Assembly: GCA_934654775.1 (NCBI GenBank)
Contig: CAKUGR010000013.1
Location: 15,668 to 79,667, forward strand
Reading direction: 5' to 3'
DNA from: an uncultured Collinsella sp.
Lineage (GTDB): Bacteria > Actinomycetota > Coriobacteriia > Coriobacteriales > Coriobacteriaceae
Length of the DNA: 64,000 nt
In this document: in pieces, positions 53,893 to 62,888 of the stretch
Layout of the letters: every line of letters starts with the position of its first letter
Numbering within the stretch: the first letter of the stretch is position 1
The notes under the pieces: generated by a model
What the model was told of the DNA's origin: nothing
Database searches by the model: none
What the model saw: the letters and a program-made list of their open reading frames with translations, nothing else
Made by a program: the position numbers and the translations under genes

Positions 53893-56301
53893 ATGCATAT
53901 GCCGAGCAAAATCGAAAAGAAGCAAGCCGCCGCAAAGCTGCGCAAACCGCCGCGCGACTTCTCGTACACGCAGAACCGAGAGCTCAGCTGGCTACGCTTT
54001 GACAACCGCGTGCTCGACGAAGCTTTCGATGAGTCCGTGCCGCTGTTCGAGCGCCTGAAGTTCGTCTCGATCTTCGAGTCCAACCTCGACGAGTTCCTTA
54101 TGGTGCGCGTGGGCGGCCTGTCCGACCTGGCCGAGCTCAAAAAGCAACCCGTGGACAACAAGAGCAATATGACCGCCTCCGAGCAGGTCGAAGCCGTCGT
54201 GGCGGAGCTGCCCGAGCTCCTCGACCGCTGGGAGTCCATCTTCAAGAGCATCGAGGGCAAGCTCGACGCCCTGGGTGTCCACCGCGCGCGCGTCGATTCG
54301 CTTACGCCCGAGGAGCACACCTTTGTCACCCGCTACTTCCAGGCCTACGTGTCGCCGGTCATCTCGCCGTTGGTCATCGACCCGCGCCACCCCTTCCCCA
54401 ACCTGCGCAACGGTGCACTCTACCTGGCTTGCGGCCTGGACGGCGTCACCGACGAGGAAAGTCTGCTGGGCCTCATCGAGATTCCCGCCTCGATGAACCG
54501 CGTGGTCGAAATCCCCTCGCCCACCGGCACCTACTCCTACATCCTGCTCGAGGACGTCATCCTCGCCTGCCTGGACAGTTGCTTTGGCTCCTATAAGCCG
54601 CTCGACCGCGCGCTCATCCGCGTCACCCGCAACGCCGACATCGATCCGGACGGCGAGGGCGTCGAGGAGGAAGAGGACTACCGCCAGCACATGAAGCGCA
54701 TCCTCAAGAAGCGCCTGCGCCTGCAGCCGGTAGTGCTCGCCGTCTCGGGCTCGCTCGAGAAGCAAACGCTCAAGACCATCCGCAAGGCGCTCGAGCTTTC
54801 GCGCCGCTCGGTCTTTACCTGCGATATCCCGCTCAACCTGGGCTACGTCTTTGGCATTGAAGGCAAGATTCCCGAGCATCTGCGCAACGAGTTGCTCTTT
54901 ACGCCGTTTAAGCCGCAGCCCAACCCCACCATCGATATGACCCGCTCCATCCGCGAGCAGGTGCTGCAGCACGACAAGCTGCTCTTTTATCCCTACGAGG
55001 CCATGAACCCGTTCCTGGACCTGGTGCACGAGGCCGCCTACGACCCCGAGTGCATCTCGCTGCGCATCACGCTCTACCGCGTGGCCAAGCAGAGCCGCCT
55101 GTGCGAGTCGCTCATCGATGCCGCCGAGAACGGCAAGGAGGTCACGGTGCTCATGGAGCTCCGCGCCCGCTTTGACGAGCAGAACAACATCGAGTGGGCC
55201 GAGCGCTTGGAGGAGGCCGGCTGCACCGTTATCTACGGCTCCGAAGGCTTTAAGTGCCACTCCAAGATCTGCCAGCTCACCTATCGCGAGGGCATGGCAC
55301 TTACGCGCTTGACGCTTTTGGGCACCGGCAACTTTAACGAGAAGACGGCCAAGCTCTACAGCGACTTTATGCTCATGACCGCCCACCCCGGCATCGGAGA
55401 GGACGCCAACCTGTTCTTCCGCAACCTGTCGCTGGGCAACCTGCGCGGCGACTACCGCTTCCTGGGCGTGGCGCCCGTAGGCCTCAAGCCGCTCATCATG
55501 CGCGGCCTGGATCGCGAGATTCAGCGCGCCCTTGCCGGCGAGCCCGCCCGTGTGTTCTTTAAGCTCAACTCGCTCACCGACCGCGAGGTCATCGACAAGA
55601 TTGCCGAGGCGTCGTGCGCCGGCGTACGCGTAGATATGATCATCCGCGGCATCTCGTGCCTCAAGCCGGGTGTTCCGGGCAAGACCGAGAACGTACACGT
55701 CCGCTCTATCGTCGGACGCTTTTTGGAGCATGCGCGCGTTTACGCCTTTGGCGTGGACTCGGACATGATTTACCTGAGCTCGGCCGACATGATGACACGC
55801 AACACCGAGCACCGTGTGGAGATCGCCTTCCCCGTGCTCGACCCCACCTGCCGCGCCCTCGTGCACGAGTACATGGGCATGCAGCTGCGCGACAACGTAA
55901 AGGCCCGCAGCCTGACGAGCGACGGCACCTGGGTCCCCGTGGAGCGCGCAGAGGGTGAGAAACCCTTCAACTCGCAGGAAGCCCTGCTGGAGCGTGCCTA
56001 TCGCAACGCCGAGGCCGCGCCCGAGCCCGTCATTGAGGCGAAACCCGCCCCCGAGCCCGAGCCGCAGCCGGTAGCACCCAAGGTCCAAAAGGTCCAGGCG
56101 ACCGTCATTGAGCCCGAGCCCGCACCTGCACCTCAGCCCGAGCCGCAGGTCACCAAGCCCGCACCAGAGACGAGCGCCCGTCGCGATAAGCCCGCCGGCA
56201 AGACCAAGGCCATCGAGCGCCATCGCCCCGGTCGTGTGCGCATGGGCCTGGGCCTGATCGGCCTGGGTCTTAAGACGCTCATTACCGGCAAGACGAAATA
56301 G
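53893..56301 (+). CDS. ppk: Polyphosphate kinase 1
   Basis: Reversibly polymerises ATP gamma-phosphate into polyphosphate. About 802 residues: an N domain with NRELSWLRFDNRVLDEA and FESNLDEFLMVRVGGL, a head domain, and two PLD-like catalytic domains with the phosphorylated His in GFKCHSKICQLTYRE and NTEHRVEIAFPVLDP. LLGTGNFNEKTAKLYSDF is conserved. About 100 residues at the C terminus are a Pro/Glu-rich linker followed by a basic tail (RHRPGRVRMGLGLIGLGLKTL), not part of canonical PPK1. ATG 53893 or 53899 are both possible; the RBS is weak. Confidence 0.95.
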   Translation: MHMPSKIEKKQAAAKLRKPPRDFSYTQNRELSWLRFDNRVLDEAFDESVPLFERLKFVSIFESNLDEFLMVRVGGLSDLAELKKQPVDNKSNMTASEQVEAVVAELPELLDRWESIFKSIEGKLDALGVHRARVDSLTPEEHTFVTRYFQAYVSPVISPLVIDPRHPFPNLRNGALYLACGLDGVTDEESLLGLIEIPASMNRVVEIPSPTGTYSYILLEDVILACLDSCFGSYKPLDRALIRVTRNADIDPDGEGVEEEEDYRQHMKRILKKRLRLQPVVLAVSGSLEKQTLKTIRKALELSRRSVFTCDIPLNLGYVFGIEGKIPEHLRNELLFTPFKPQPNPTIDMTRSIREQVLQHDKLLFYPYEAMNPFLDLVHEAAYDPECISLRITLYRVAKQSRLCESLIDAAENGKEVTVLMELRARFDEQNNIEWAERLEEAGCTVIYGSEGFKCHSKICQLTYREGMALTRLTLLGTGNFNEKTAKLYSDFMLMTAHPGIGEDANLFFRNLSLGNLRGDYRFLGVAPVGLKPLIMRGLDREIQRALAGEPARVFFKLNSLTDREVIDKIAEASCAGVRVDMIIRGISCLKPGVPGKTENVHVRSIVGRFLEHARVYAFGVDSDMIYLSSADMMTRNTEHRVEIAFPVLDPTCRALVHEYMGMQLRDNVKARSLTSDGTWVPVERAEGEKPFNSQEALLERAYRNAEAAPEPVIEAKPAPEPEPQPVAPKVQKVQATVIEPEPAPAPQPEPQVTKPAPETSARRDKPAGKTKAIERHRPGRVRMGLGLIGLGLKTLITGKTK

Positions 56302-56326
56302 TCGTTTGTAGAAGCAGTTTGTAGAA

Positions 56327-56368
56327 GCGCCCCGCATTTGAGGAAAGCCTCGGATGCGGGGTGCTTTT
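56327..56368 (+). terminator. Terminator after ppk
   Basis: GCGCCCCGCAT pairs with ATGCGGGGTGC (one G-T pair) and is followed by TTTT. Confidence 0.85.
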
Positions 56369-56414
56369 CCCTGCTACCATGGTGCGGACAACAACGCGAA
56401 TGACAGGCAGGAAT

Positions 56415-57728
56415 ATGAAGCTCACCATAGAATCGATGACGTACGGCGCCGACGGGCTGGCGCACGCCGACAACGGCAAGGCCGTCTTTGTCCAGGGCGC
56501 CGTGGCAGGCGACACCGTCGAGGCAGAGATCGTGCAGGACGGCAAGTCGTTTATGCGCGCCCGCACCACCGAGATTCTGGAGCCGAGCCCCGATCGCATC
56601 CAGCCTCCCTGCCCCTTCGTGGGTATTTGCGGTGGCTGCTCGTGGGGCAATCTCTCGCGCACCGCGCAGCTTGCCGCCAAGGAGCAAAACCTGCGCTCCA
56701 CGCTCGAGCGCATCGGCAAGTTCACCCCCGAGCAGGTCGATGAGCTGGTGCAGCCCATCCGCCATACCAAGGACGACTGGGGCTACCGCAATAAAATCGA
56801 ACTGGAACCGACCGTTGTCAACGGCCGCGTGCGTCTTGGCATGCACGGCGTCGACCCCAGCAAGATCGTGACCGTTGATTCGTGCCCGTTGTTCGACAAA
56901 CGCTTCCCCAAGGCACTCAAATCGGTCGTCGGCGCACTCAATTATCTGAGCGGCAGCCATGACCTTGGCCTTGAGCGCGTGGGTATTCGCGCCTCGCGTC
57001 GCACCAAGGCGCTCGAGGTGGCGCTCTGGACGCCCACGGGTTCCTTCCCGCGCTCGCAGGTCTCCCGCGTGCTGGCAGACGCCGCTCATCCCACGAGCAT
57101 CGTGCGCGTGATGAGCAAGGGCGAAAAGAAGGCCCGCCGCGTCTCTAAGGTCGAGATGCTCGCCGGCGAGGGCTCCTGGACCGAGAATATCGCCGACGGC
57201 CAGATGCGCTTGTCTGCCCCGTCATTCTTCCAGGTCAACACCAAGGGCGCCGAGATTTTAATCGAGCTCGTCATGGAAGCGCTCGACCCGCAGGAAGACG
57301 AACTGGCCGTGGACCTGTACTGCGGCGCCGGCACCTTTACCCTGCCGCTCGCCCGCCGCTGCGATTTTGTCGCCGCCGTCGAGGCCTATGGCCCGGCAGT
57401 GCGCGACCTGCGCCGCAACCTGGAGATCAACAAGCTCGATAACGTCGACGTCATCGGCGGCGACGCCGTGCGCGAGTTCCCCGATCAGGATGCCGATGTC
57501 CTGGTGGTCGACCCGCCGCGCGCAGGCCTGGCGCCCGAGGCCATCGACCTTATCGCCAGCACGAGCGCCCGCGATGTCGCCTACGTGAGCTGCGACCCGG
57601 CCACCCTGGCGCGCGATCTCAAACGCTTTGTCGAAGAAGGCACCTTCTCCCCCGTCAAGATCACGCCGGTCGACCTATTCCCGCAAACCTTCCACTGCGA
57701 GACCGTCGTCCACCTTAGGCGCAACTAG
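56415..57728 (+). CDS. rlmD: 23S rRNA (uracil-5-)-methyltransferase, RlmD/RumA type
   Basis: A 437-residue SAM enzyme of the TrmA/RumA family that methylates C5 of uracil in 23S rRNA. The N-terminal TRAM domain covers residues 1-60. CPFVGICGGCSWGNLS gives the iron-sulfur cysteines. The catalytic domain has SAPSFFQVNTKGAEIL, VDLYCGAGTFTLPLA, VVDPPRAGLAPEAIDL and the nucleophile Cys in VAYVSCDPATLARDL. The start at 56415 (MKLTIESM) has AGGAAT close by; the frame extends upstream through the ppk terminator and is trimmed. The exact target uridine is not certain. Confidence 0.93.
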   Translation: MKLTIESMTYGADGLAHADNGKAVFVQGAVAGDTVEAEIVQDGKSFMRARTTEILEPSPDRIQPPCPFVGICGGCSWGNLSRTAQLAAKEQNLRSTLERIGKFTPEQVDELVQPIRHTKDDWGYRNKIELEPTVVNGRVRLGMHGVDPSKIVTVDSCPLFDKRFPKALKSVVGALNYLSGSHDLGLERVGIRASRRTKALEVALWTPTGSFPRSQVSRVLADAAHPTSIVRVMSKGEKKARRVSKVEMLAGEGSWTENIADGQMRLSAPSFFQVNTKGAEILIELVMEALDPQEDELAVDLYCGAGTFTLPLARRCDFVAAVEAYGPAVRDLRRNLEINKLDNVDVIGGDAVREFPDQDADVLVVDPPRAGLAPEAIDLIASTSARDVAYVSCDPATLARDLKRFVEEGTFSPVKITPVDLFPQTFHCETVVHLRRN

Positions 57729-57834
57729 CCACTTAATCATTGCTCAGAAAAATCATTGGGAAATCGAGCGTGGCAAGCGGAGGTCTTCGGGGTATAAGAC
57801 GGCTAATTGTATGCCGCCTATGAAAGGAACCCTC

Positions 57835-58377
57835 ATGCCCAGCGTTGCCGTTCTCGCCGCCGATGGCTTTGAAACTATTGAATGCTTGACCATGGTCGAT
57901 GTCATGCGTCGCGGCGGCGTGCGTGCCACGCTCGTCTCGATCATGCCCACGCGTGAGGTCGTAAGCTCGCTGCAGATCCCCGTGACCTGCGATGCGCTCT
58001 TTGATGAGATCAACTTTGACGAGTACGACTGCGTCGTGCTGCCCGGCGGCCTGCCCGGTGCCACCAACCTGCGCGCCGATCAGCGCGTCTGCGACGTGGT
58101 CTGCGAGTTCGCCGCGACCAAGCACGTTGCCGCCATCTGCGCCGCCCCGTTTATCCTGGGCGAGCTCGACCTACTCGAGGGGCGCCACGCCACGTGCTTC
58201 CCTGGCTTTGAGAAAAGCTTCCCCGAAGGCACCTATACCGGCGAGAAGGTTACGCAAGACGGCAACATCATCACCGCCAGCGGCATGGCCCAGTCGCTCC
58301 CCTTTGCGCTTGAGCTGCTGCGCACGCTCGCCGGCGACAAGGCCGTCGAGAAGGTCGCCGAGGGCATTCAGCTATGA
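57835..58377 (+). CDS. DJ-1/PfpI family protein
   Basis: A 180-residue DJ-1 superfamily protein of the YajL/ThiJ type (thiol chaperone, deglycase or related function). MPSVAVLAADGFETIECLTMVDVMRRGG has the conserved Glu; VAAICAAPFIL is the nucleophile elbow with the reactive Cys; VLPGGLPGATNLRAD and TASGMAQSLPFALELL are typical. The start at 57835 follows AAAGGAACCCTC. Its stop overlaps the maf start by 4 bases (ATGA). Confidence 0.93.
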   Translation: MPSVAVLAADGFETIECLTMVDVMRRGGVRATLVSIMPTREVVSSLQIPVTCDALFDEINFDEYDCVVLPGGLPGATNLRADQRVCDVVCEFAATKHVAAICAAPFILGELDLLEGRHATCFPGFEKSFPEGTYTGEKVTQDGNIITASGMAQSLPFALELLRTLAGDKAVEKVAEGIQL

Positions 58378-58955
58378 TTTTGGCTTCGCAATCACCGCGC
58401 CGCATCGAGTTGATGCGCGAGGCGGGCTATGACATTCGCGTGATTCCCGCAGATATCGACGAAACGCCTTTTGATGGCGAGGCCCCGCTTACGCTCGTTG
58501 AACGCTTAGCACGCGCCAAAGCCGCCGCCGTTGCCGCCGAGCATGCCGAGCCCAACGAACTGACCGTCGCGGCCGATACTATTGTCACCTTCGATGGCAA
58601 GATTCTGGGCAAGCCGGCAACCGAGGACGAGGCGTGCACCATGCTCCGTGAGCTTTCGGGCCGCACGCACCAGGTCGCAACCGGCGTCTGCATCGTTAAG
58701 GCAGGCGACACGGCCGCTCCGCATGCCGCCGAGAGCCTGTCGTTTGTCGATGTGACCGACGTGACGTTCTATGAGCTTACCGAAGAGCAGATCGAGCGCT
58801 ATGTTACCTCCGGCGAACCCATGGACAAGGCCGGGGCCTACGGTATCCAAGGCACAGGCGGCCGCATGCTTGTGCACGATATTTCGGGGGACTTCTACAA
58901 CGTGGTGGGCTTGCCCATCGCTCGCGTCGCACGCGCGATTCAAAAACTCTCGTAA
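58374..58955 (+). CDS. maf: Maf family nucleotide pyrophosphatase
   Basis: A 193-residue Maf/YhdE protein hydrolysing non-canonical or dTTP/UTP nucleotides, linked to septum formation. ILASQSPRRIELMREAGYDI, the Asp in TVAADTIVTFDGKILGKP, ELSGRTHQVATGVCI and DKAGAYGIQGTGGRMLV are diagnostic. It is translationally coupled to the DJ-1 gene by an ATGA overlap. Confidence 0.95.
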   Translation: MILASQSPRRIELMREAGYDIRVIPADIDETPFDGEAPLTLVERLARAKAAAVAAEHAEPNELTVAADTIVTFDGKILGKPATEDEACTMLRELSGRTHQVATGVCIVKAGDTAAPHAAESLSFVDVTDVTFYELTEEQIERYVTSGEPMDKAGAYGIQGTGGRMLVHDISGDFYNVVGLPIARVARAIQKLS

Positions 58956-59055
58956 TTGCATCTGGCGCTGGGTATCCCCCAGCGCCTACAATTTTGGCGT
59001 ACCGTACGGATCCCGACCGGGCATAAGGCGCGGCGGAAAACCGATAGGAGAAAAC

Positions 59056-60057
59056 ATGGACACACTGCTTGAAGCCATTGACGTTTGCGATGTCGATGGC
59101 TTTTGCTTTGGCAACTATACGGACGAGGAGGCCGGCACCGGTTGCACCGTAATCGTGGCAGCCGAAGGCGCCACCGGCGGCGTTGACGTTCGCGGCGGTG
59201 CACCGGCATCGCGCGAAACCGACCTGCTGCGCCCCGAGAACACCGTCGACAAGGTTCACGCCGTCTGCCTCTCGGGCGGATCGGCCTTTGGCCTCGAGGC
59301 CGCAAGCGGTGTTGCCCGCGAGCTCGAGAGCCGCGGCATCGGCCTGCCCGTCGGCCCCACGCAGGTGCCCATCGTATGCTCCAGCTGCATCTTCGACCTT
59401 GCCTACGGCGACCCCACGGTTCGTCCCGACATCGAGGCCGGCATCGCCGCCGTACGCGAGGCGCTCGATAACACCCCCACCACCCTTGAGCAGGGCAACG
59501 TAGGCGCCGGCACCGGTGCCACGGTGGGCAAGCTCATGGGACCCGCCACCTGCATGAAGGCCGGCCTTGGCGCCGCCGCCGTGGCACTCGGTCCCGTCAA
59601 GGTGGGTGCTGTGGTCTCGGTCAACGCCTGCGGCAACGTCGTTGACCCCCTCACCGGCGAGTGGGTCGCCGGTATGCGTGCCGCAGCCGATAGCGACCAG
59701 ATCGTCGACATGGAACTCGCAGCCTTTGCCGCCGCCGGATCCATGCAGATGCCGCTCGACCGCACCAACACCACCATCAGCTGCATCGTCACCAACATGG
59801 AGCTCACTAAGGCCCAGGCCACCAAGGTCTCCCAAATGGCCGCAGACGCCTACGCACACGCCATCCGCCCCACGCACACCACCAACGACGGCGACACCAT
59901 CTACACCCTCGCCAGCGGCAAACTGGGCACCCAGGCAAGCGCCGCCGTACCCCTCGACCTGCTGGGCATGCTCGCCGTAAGGGCCCTACAGACCGCCATC
60001 GTAAACGGAGCCAAAACCGCCAAAACCTCCCACGGCATCCCCGGCGCCGCCAAATAA
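59056..60057 (+). CDS. P1 family (S58, DmpA-like) peptidase
   Basis: A 333-residue N-terminal-nucleophile type protein of the P1/DmpA family, which self-cleaves to form aminopeptidase or amidohydrolase subunits. AVCLSGGSAFGLEAASGVARELE and VGPTQVPIVCSSCIFDLAYGD are family segments; GNVGAGTGATVGKLMG forms the substrate loop, and DRTNTTISCIVTNMELTK contains the expected Thr/Ser self-cleavage site. RBS AGGAGAAAAC. Followed by two palindromes. Confidence 0.88.
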   Translation: MDTLLEAIDVCDVDGFCFGNYTDEEAGTGCTVIVAAEGATGGVDVRGGAPASRETDLLRPENTVDKVHAVCLSGGSAFGLEAASGVARELESRGIGLPVGPTQVPIVCSSCIFDLAYGDPTVRPDIEAGIAAVREALDNTPTTLEQGNVGAGTGATVGKLMGPATCMKAGLGAAAVALGPVKVGAVVSVNACGNVVDPLTGEWVAGMRAAADSDQIVDMELAAFAAAGSMQMPLDRTNTTISCIVTNMELTKAQATKVSQMAADAYAHAIRPTHTTNDGDTIYTLASGKLGTQASAAVPLDLLGMLAVRALQTAIVNGAKTAKTSHGIPGAAK

Positions 60058-60069
60058 CCTCACCTGACC

Positions 60070-60194
60070 GGTTGCCCGGTGGGGCTTGGTTATGTTTGCT
60101 GCTCTACAGTCCTGGCTCGCACGAAGAGCACATTAAGTGCTCTTCGGCTCGTGCGGAACTCGCGACAAACATAACCAAGCCCCACCGGGCAACC
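60070..60194. repeat. Long palindrome, family A copy 2
   Basis: A perfect 29-bp inverted repeat (60070-60098 and 60166-60194; arms begin GGTTGCCCGGTGGGGC and end ATGTTTG) encloses the conserved core: CAGTCCTGGCTCGCACGAA, hairpin GAGCACATTAAGTGCTC, and TTCGGCTCGTGCGGAAC. The core is shared with 2050-2153 and, inverted, 60288-60397. Confidence 0.87.
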
Positions 60195-60241
60195 TACCAA
60201 CCAGCTTCTTTTCAGCCCAGGCCCCTGTGTACCGCGCGTCG

Positions 60242-60451
60242 AAGATCTTCAAATTCAAACTGTCTGACAATCGAATCTTATAGCAGAGGCCCCTTGTCCT
60301 TTAGTTTGATACAAGTTCCGCACGAGCCGGAAAGCACTTAATGTGCTTTCCGTGCGAGCAGGACTGTTCGCAGTAGCAAACTAAAGGACAAGGGGCCCAG
60401 TCAACCTATCAGCAGCGATTACTCAACAGCTAGTTGAATTTGAAGATCTTT
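60242..60451. repeat. Palindrome family A copy 3, inside an inverted copy of the glycosyltransferase gene tail
   Basis: A perfect 21-bp inverted repeat (60288-60308, GGCCCCTTGTCCTTTAGTTTG, and 60377-60397) encloses the family A core on the minus strand (CACATTAAGTG, GGCTCGTGCGGAA). Outside it, AAGATCTTCAAATTCAA (60242-60258) is repeated inverted at 60435-60451, where it encodes the last codons of the glycosyltransferase. The whole forms a nested structure between convergent genes. Confidence 0.82.
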
Positions 60452-61461
60452 GAGGCAAGACGGTATAGGCCGAGTGTGGTTTTGTCTCCGGCCCGTCCGT
60501 GCAGATTGGTAAAGAAGCCCACCACACCATAACGTGCGCGACGATACATGCGCTCGTCGTAAGCCTTCAGATCATTCCACAGCGTCTTCAGGCGCTCATC
60601 GGCGCATTCTTCCTCGGAAAGCTTGGTGAGCACCGAGCAGATCGCCATCATCATGGTGAAGTAGCCCATCATGTACGAGCGCAGGCGCGAAGACTCAACA
60701 TCGCCGTACAGATGGAACGACTCCATCATAATGCGCGTAACGCGGAACTGCTGGTCCAGACGCTTGACCATCGTAGCCTCGTTGACACTCTGGCCCTCGC
60801 GGCCAATGAAGTAGCGGTAGAGGTCGATGTCGGCGTAGTACATGGTCTTGCAGCGCGGCAGCGGTACATAGGCGTAGATGTTATCCACGTAGAAGGTGTG
60901 CGGCGGCATAGGCAGGTTGGACTCGCGCAGCACGTCCGTGCGATAGCACAGACTGTGCATAAGCAGATTCTGGTCCAGACGGAAGTGCCCGATCTGATCC
61001 CAGGTAAAAATCTTTTTACGCGGCAGGGCAAACTTGTAACCAATAGCGGTATGCGTACCCTCGTAGACCTTCTCGTACACGTAGTTGGAGATAAACAGGT
61101 CAACGCGCTGATCGCGCTCCTCGAAGCCGCGCAGGATCGACAGCATGGTCGAAAGGGCCGCGCCGTCGAGCCAGTCGTCGGAGTCTACGACCTTGTAGTA
61201 CGTACCCTGCGCCTCGCGCAGACCCGAAAGGACGGCAATACCGTGGCCGCCATTCTCCTGGTGCACCGCGCGGATGATTCCAGGATAACGGGCCTCCCAC
61301 TCGTCGGCCTTGGCGGCCGTCTCGTCCTTGGAGCCGTCGTCCACCACGATAATCTCGATATCGGTGGCATAATTGCTCCCCTCCAAGATGGAGGTGATGC
61401 AATGGTCCATGTCCTTAGCGGCGTTATACGAGGGAATACCGAATGTTATGACTTTATGCAT
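60430..61461 (-). CDS. Family 2 glycosyltransferase
   Basis: A 343-residue cytoplasmic GT2 enzyme probably building a surface polysaccharide. TFGIPSYNAAKDMDHCITSIL opens the GT-A fold; DIEIIVVDDGSKDETAAKADEW and YYKVVDSDDWLDGAAL contain the nucleotide-sugar and DxD metal-binding acids. The remaining 200 residues are helical with no membrane segment. Its ATG (61461) overlaps the end of glf by 8 bases. The acceptor is unknown; glf suggests galactofuranose or a nearby sugar. Confidence 0.9.
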   Translation of the reverse strand: MHKVITFGIPSYNAAKDMDHCITSILEGSNYATDIEIIVVDDGSKDETAAKADEWEARYPGIIRAVHQENGGHGIAVLSGLREAQGTYYKVVDSDDWLDGAALSTMLSILRGFEERDQRVDLFISNYVYEKVYEGTHTAIGYKFALPRKKIFTWDQIGHFRLDQNLLMHSLCYRTDVLRESNLPMPPHTFYVDNIYAYVPLPRCKTMYYADIDLYRYFIGREGQSVNEATMVKRLDQQFRVTRIMMESFHLYGDVESSRLRSYMMGYFTMMMAICSVLTKLSEEECADERLKTLWNDLKAYDERMYRRARYGVVGFFTNLHGRAGDKTTLGLYRLASKIFKFN

Positions 61462-62656
61462 GGCAGGCGATAATCTCATCCGAAAGATCGAGGGCGGAAT
61501 TGGTCACGGCGTCCATATCGTAGTAGCGATACTCGGCCAAGCGACCCACCGGGTGGAAGTTCGTCAGGTTCTGGACGCGCTCAAGATAGCGCTCATAGAG
61601 CTCGCGGTTCTCGGGCTCAAGAATGGCGTAGTACGGCGTCTCGCCCGAGCCGGGCGTATAGGCCTTGGAGTATTCCTTCATGATGGTGGTCTTGCCGGGC
61701 AGGACCTGACCGGTCATGTTCTTGAACTCGGTAATGCGCGTGTAGTCCTCGCTCGTGGTGTAGTTGACGGTGCCCACGGGTTGGAACTGATCCATATCGA
61801 GCGTCTCGAACTTCATATCGAGCGTGCGGTACGGCAGGGCACCCAGGTCGAGGTTGAACAGCTCATCGAGCGGACCGGTGTAGACGATCTCGCCGCCATA
61901 GACCTTACCGTCGACCTTGACGGTGGTCTCATCGATCTCAAAGAGATCGCGAGCGTCCACGTCGCAGAATACATCGATCAGGTCGTGATCGAGCATATGC
62001 TCGAACAGCGCAGTGTAGCCGTCCTGCGGCATACCCTGGAAGGGGGCCTGCGGGAAGTAGCGATCGTCATCGCCCACAAAGACGGGAACGCGACCAGTGA
62101 TCGAGGGATCGATCTGGTCGGGAGTCTGACCCCACTGCTTCATGGTGTAATGCAAAAAGACGTTCTCGTAGACGTAATCGGCGACCTCGGCAAGATCCGG
62201 GTCGTTCTTCTTGCGCAGCTCCATGATGGGCACCTTGACGTCCTTGCCAAAGGTCTCCACAAGCTTCTGATACAGCTCCTCGCCGCGCTCATCGCCAAAA
62301 GCAAGCTTGAGGCTCGCGTGGTTGAAGGGCACGGGCATAAGGGTGCCGTTGATGTTGGCAAGCACCTTGTGCTGATAGTCCGTCCACTTGGTAAAGCGCG
62401 ACAGGAAATTGTGCACGCGCTCGTTAAAGGTGTGGTAAATGTGCGGACCGTACTCGTGGATCAGGATTCCGGCCTCGTCAGTGCAGTCATAGGCATTGCC
62501 CGCAATGTGGCTACGGCGCTCCAAAACGGCAACACGATAGCCGATGGTCTCGGCAAGACGGCGGGCACAAACGGCACCAGCGTACCCGGCACCGACAACG
62601 ATCATGTCGTACGCACCGGCATTAAAGCCTTCAGGCAGGCCTGAGGTAATCTGCAT
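61454..62656 (-). CDS. glf: UDP-galactopyranose mutase
   Basis: A 400-residue FAD enzyme converting UDP-galactopyranose to UDP-galactofuranose. DMIVVGAGYAGAVCARRLAETIGYRVAVLERRSHIAGNAYD binds FAD; EYGPHIYHTFNERVHNFLSRFTKW, KQWGQTPDQIDPSITGRVPVF, YFPQAPFQGMPQDGYTALFEHML and GRLAEYRYYDMDAV are mutase signatures. RBS AAGGAGT precedes ATG 62656. It forms an operon with the glycosyltransferase. Confidence 0.96.
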   Translation of the reverse strand: MQITSGLPEGFNAGAYDMIVVGAGYAGAVCARRLAETIGYRVAVLERRSHIAGNAYDCTDEAGILIHEYGPHIYHTFNERVHNFLSRFTKWTDYQHKVLANINGTLMPVPFNHASLKLAFGDERGEELYQKLVETFGKDVKVPIMELRKKNDPDLAEVADYVYENVFLHYTMKQWGQTPDQIDPSITGRVPVFVGDDDRYFPQAPFQGMPQDGYTALFEHMLDHDLIDVFCDVDARDLFEIDETTVKVDGKVYGGEIVYTGPLDELFNLDLGALPYRTLDMKFETLDMDQFQPVGTVNYTTSEDYTRITEFKNMTGQVLPGKTTIMKEYSKAYTPGSGETPYYAILEPENRELYERYLERVQNLTNFHPVGRLAEYRYYDMDAVTNSALDLSDEIIACHA

Positions 62657-62755
62657 CGATACTCCTTGTCAAAAGCCACACGCTTTTTAACTGGGCTTTT
62701 TCTCGAACATACGTCGAGACGTATTTATCAGAGCGATTATAGCGCTAATGCGTCC

Positions 62756-62835
62756 TATAATGAGCTTGCCACACAAGGAAAGCTCAAGCACCGCGGCGAA
62801 CATAATTGAAAGGTAAACCCGCTAGCAGCGGGTTT
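62756..62835 (+). promoter_or_regulatory. Candidate pta promoter and leader hairpin
   Basis: A perfect TATAAT lies at 62756-62761 without a clear -35. Downstream in the predicted leader AAACCCGC/GCGGGTTT (62815-62835) forms an 8-bp stem followed by ATTCG, terminator-like but without a T-run. A small ATACGTC/GACGTAT hairpin lies at 62709-62724. Confidence 0.45.
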
Positions 62836-62888
62836 ATTCGTGAACAGCCGGGTGCCTGGAGCTTAGCGAAACGCTTGTAAGGAGTAAC

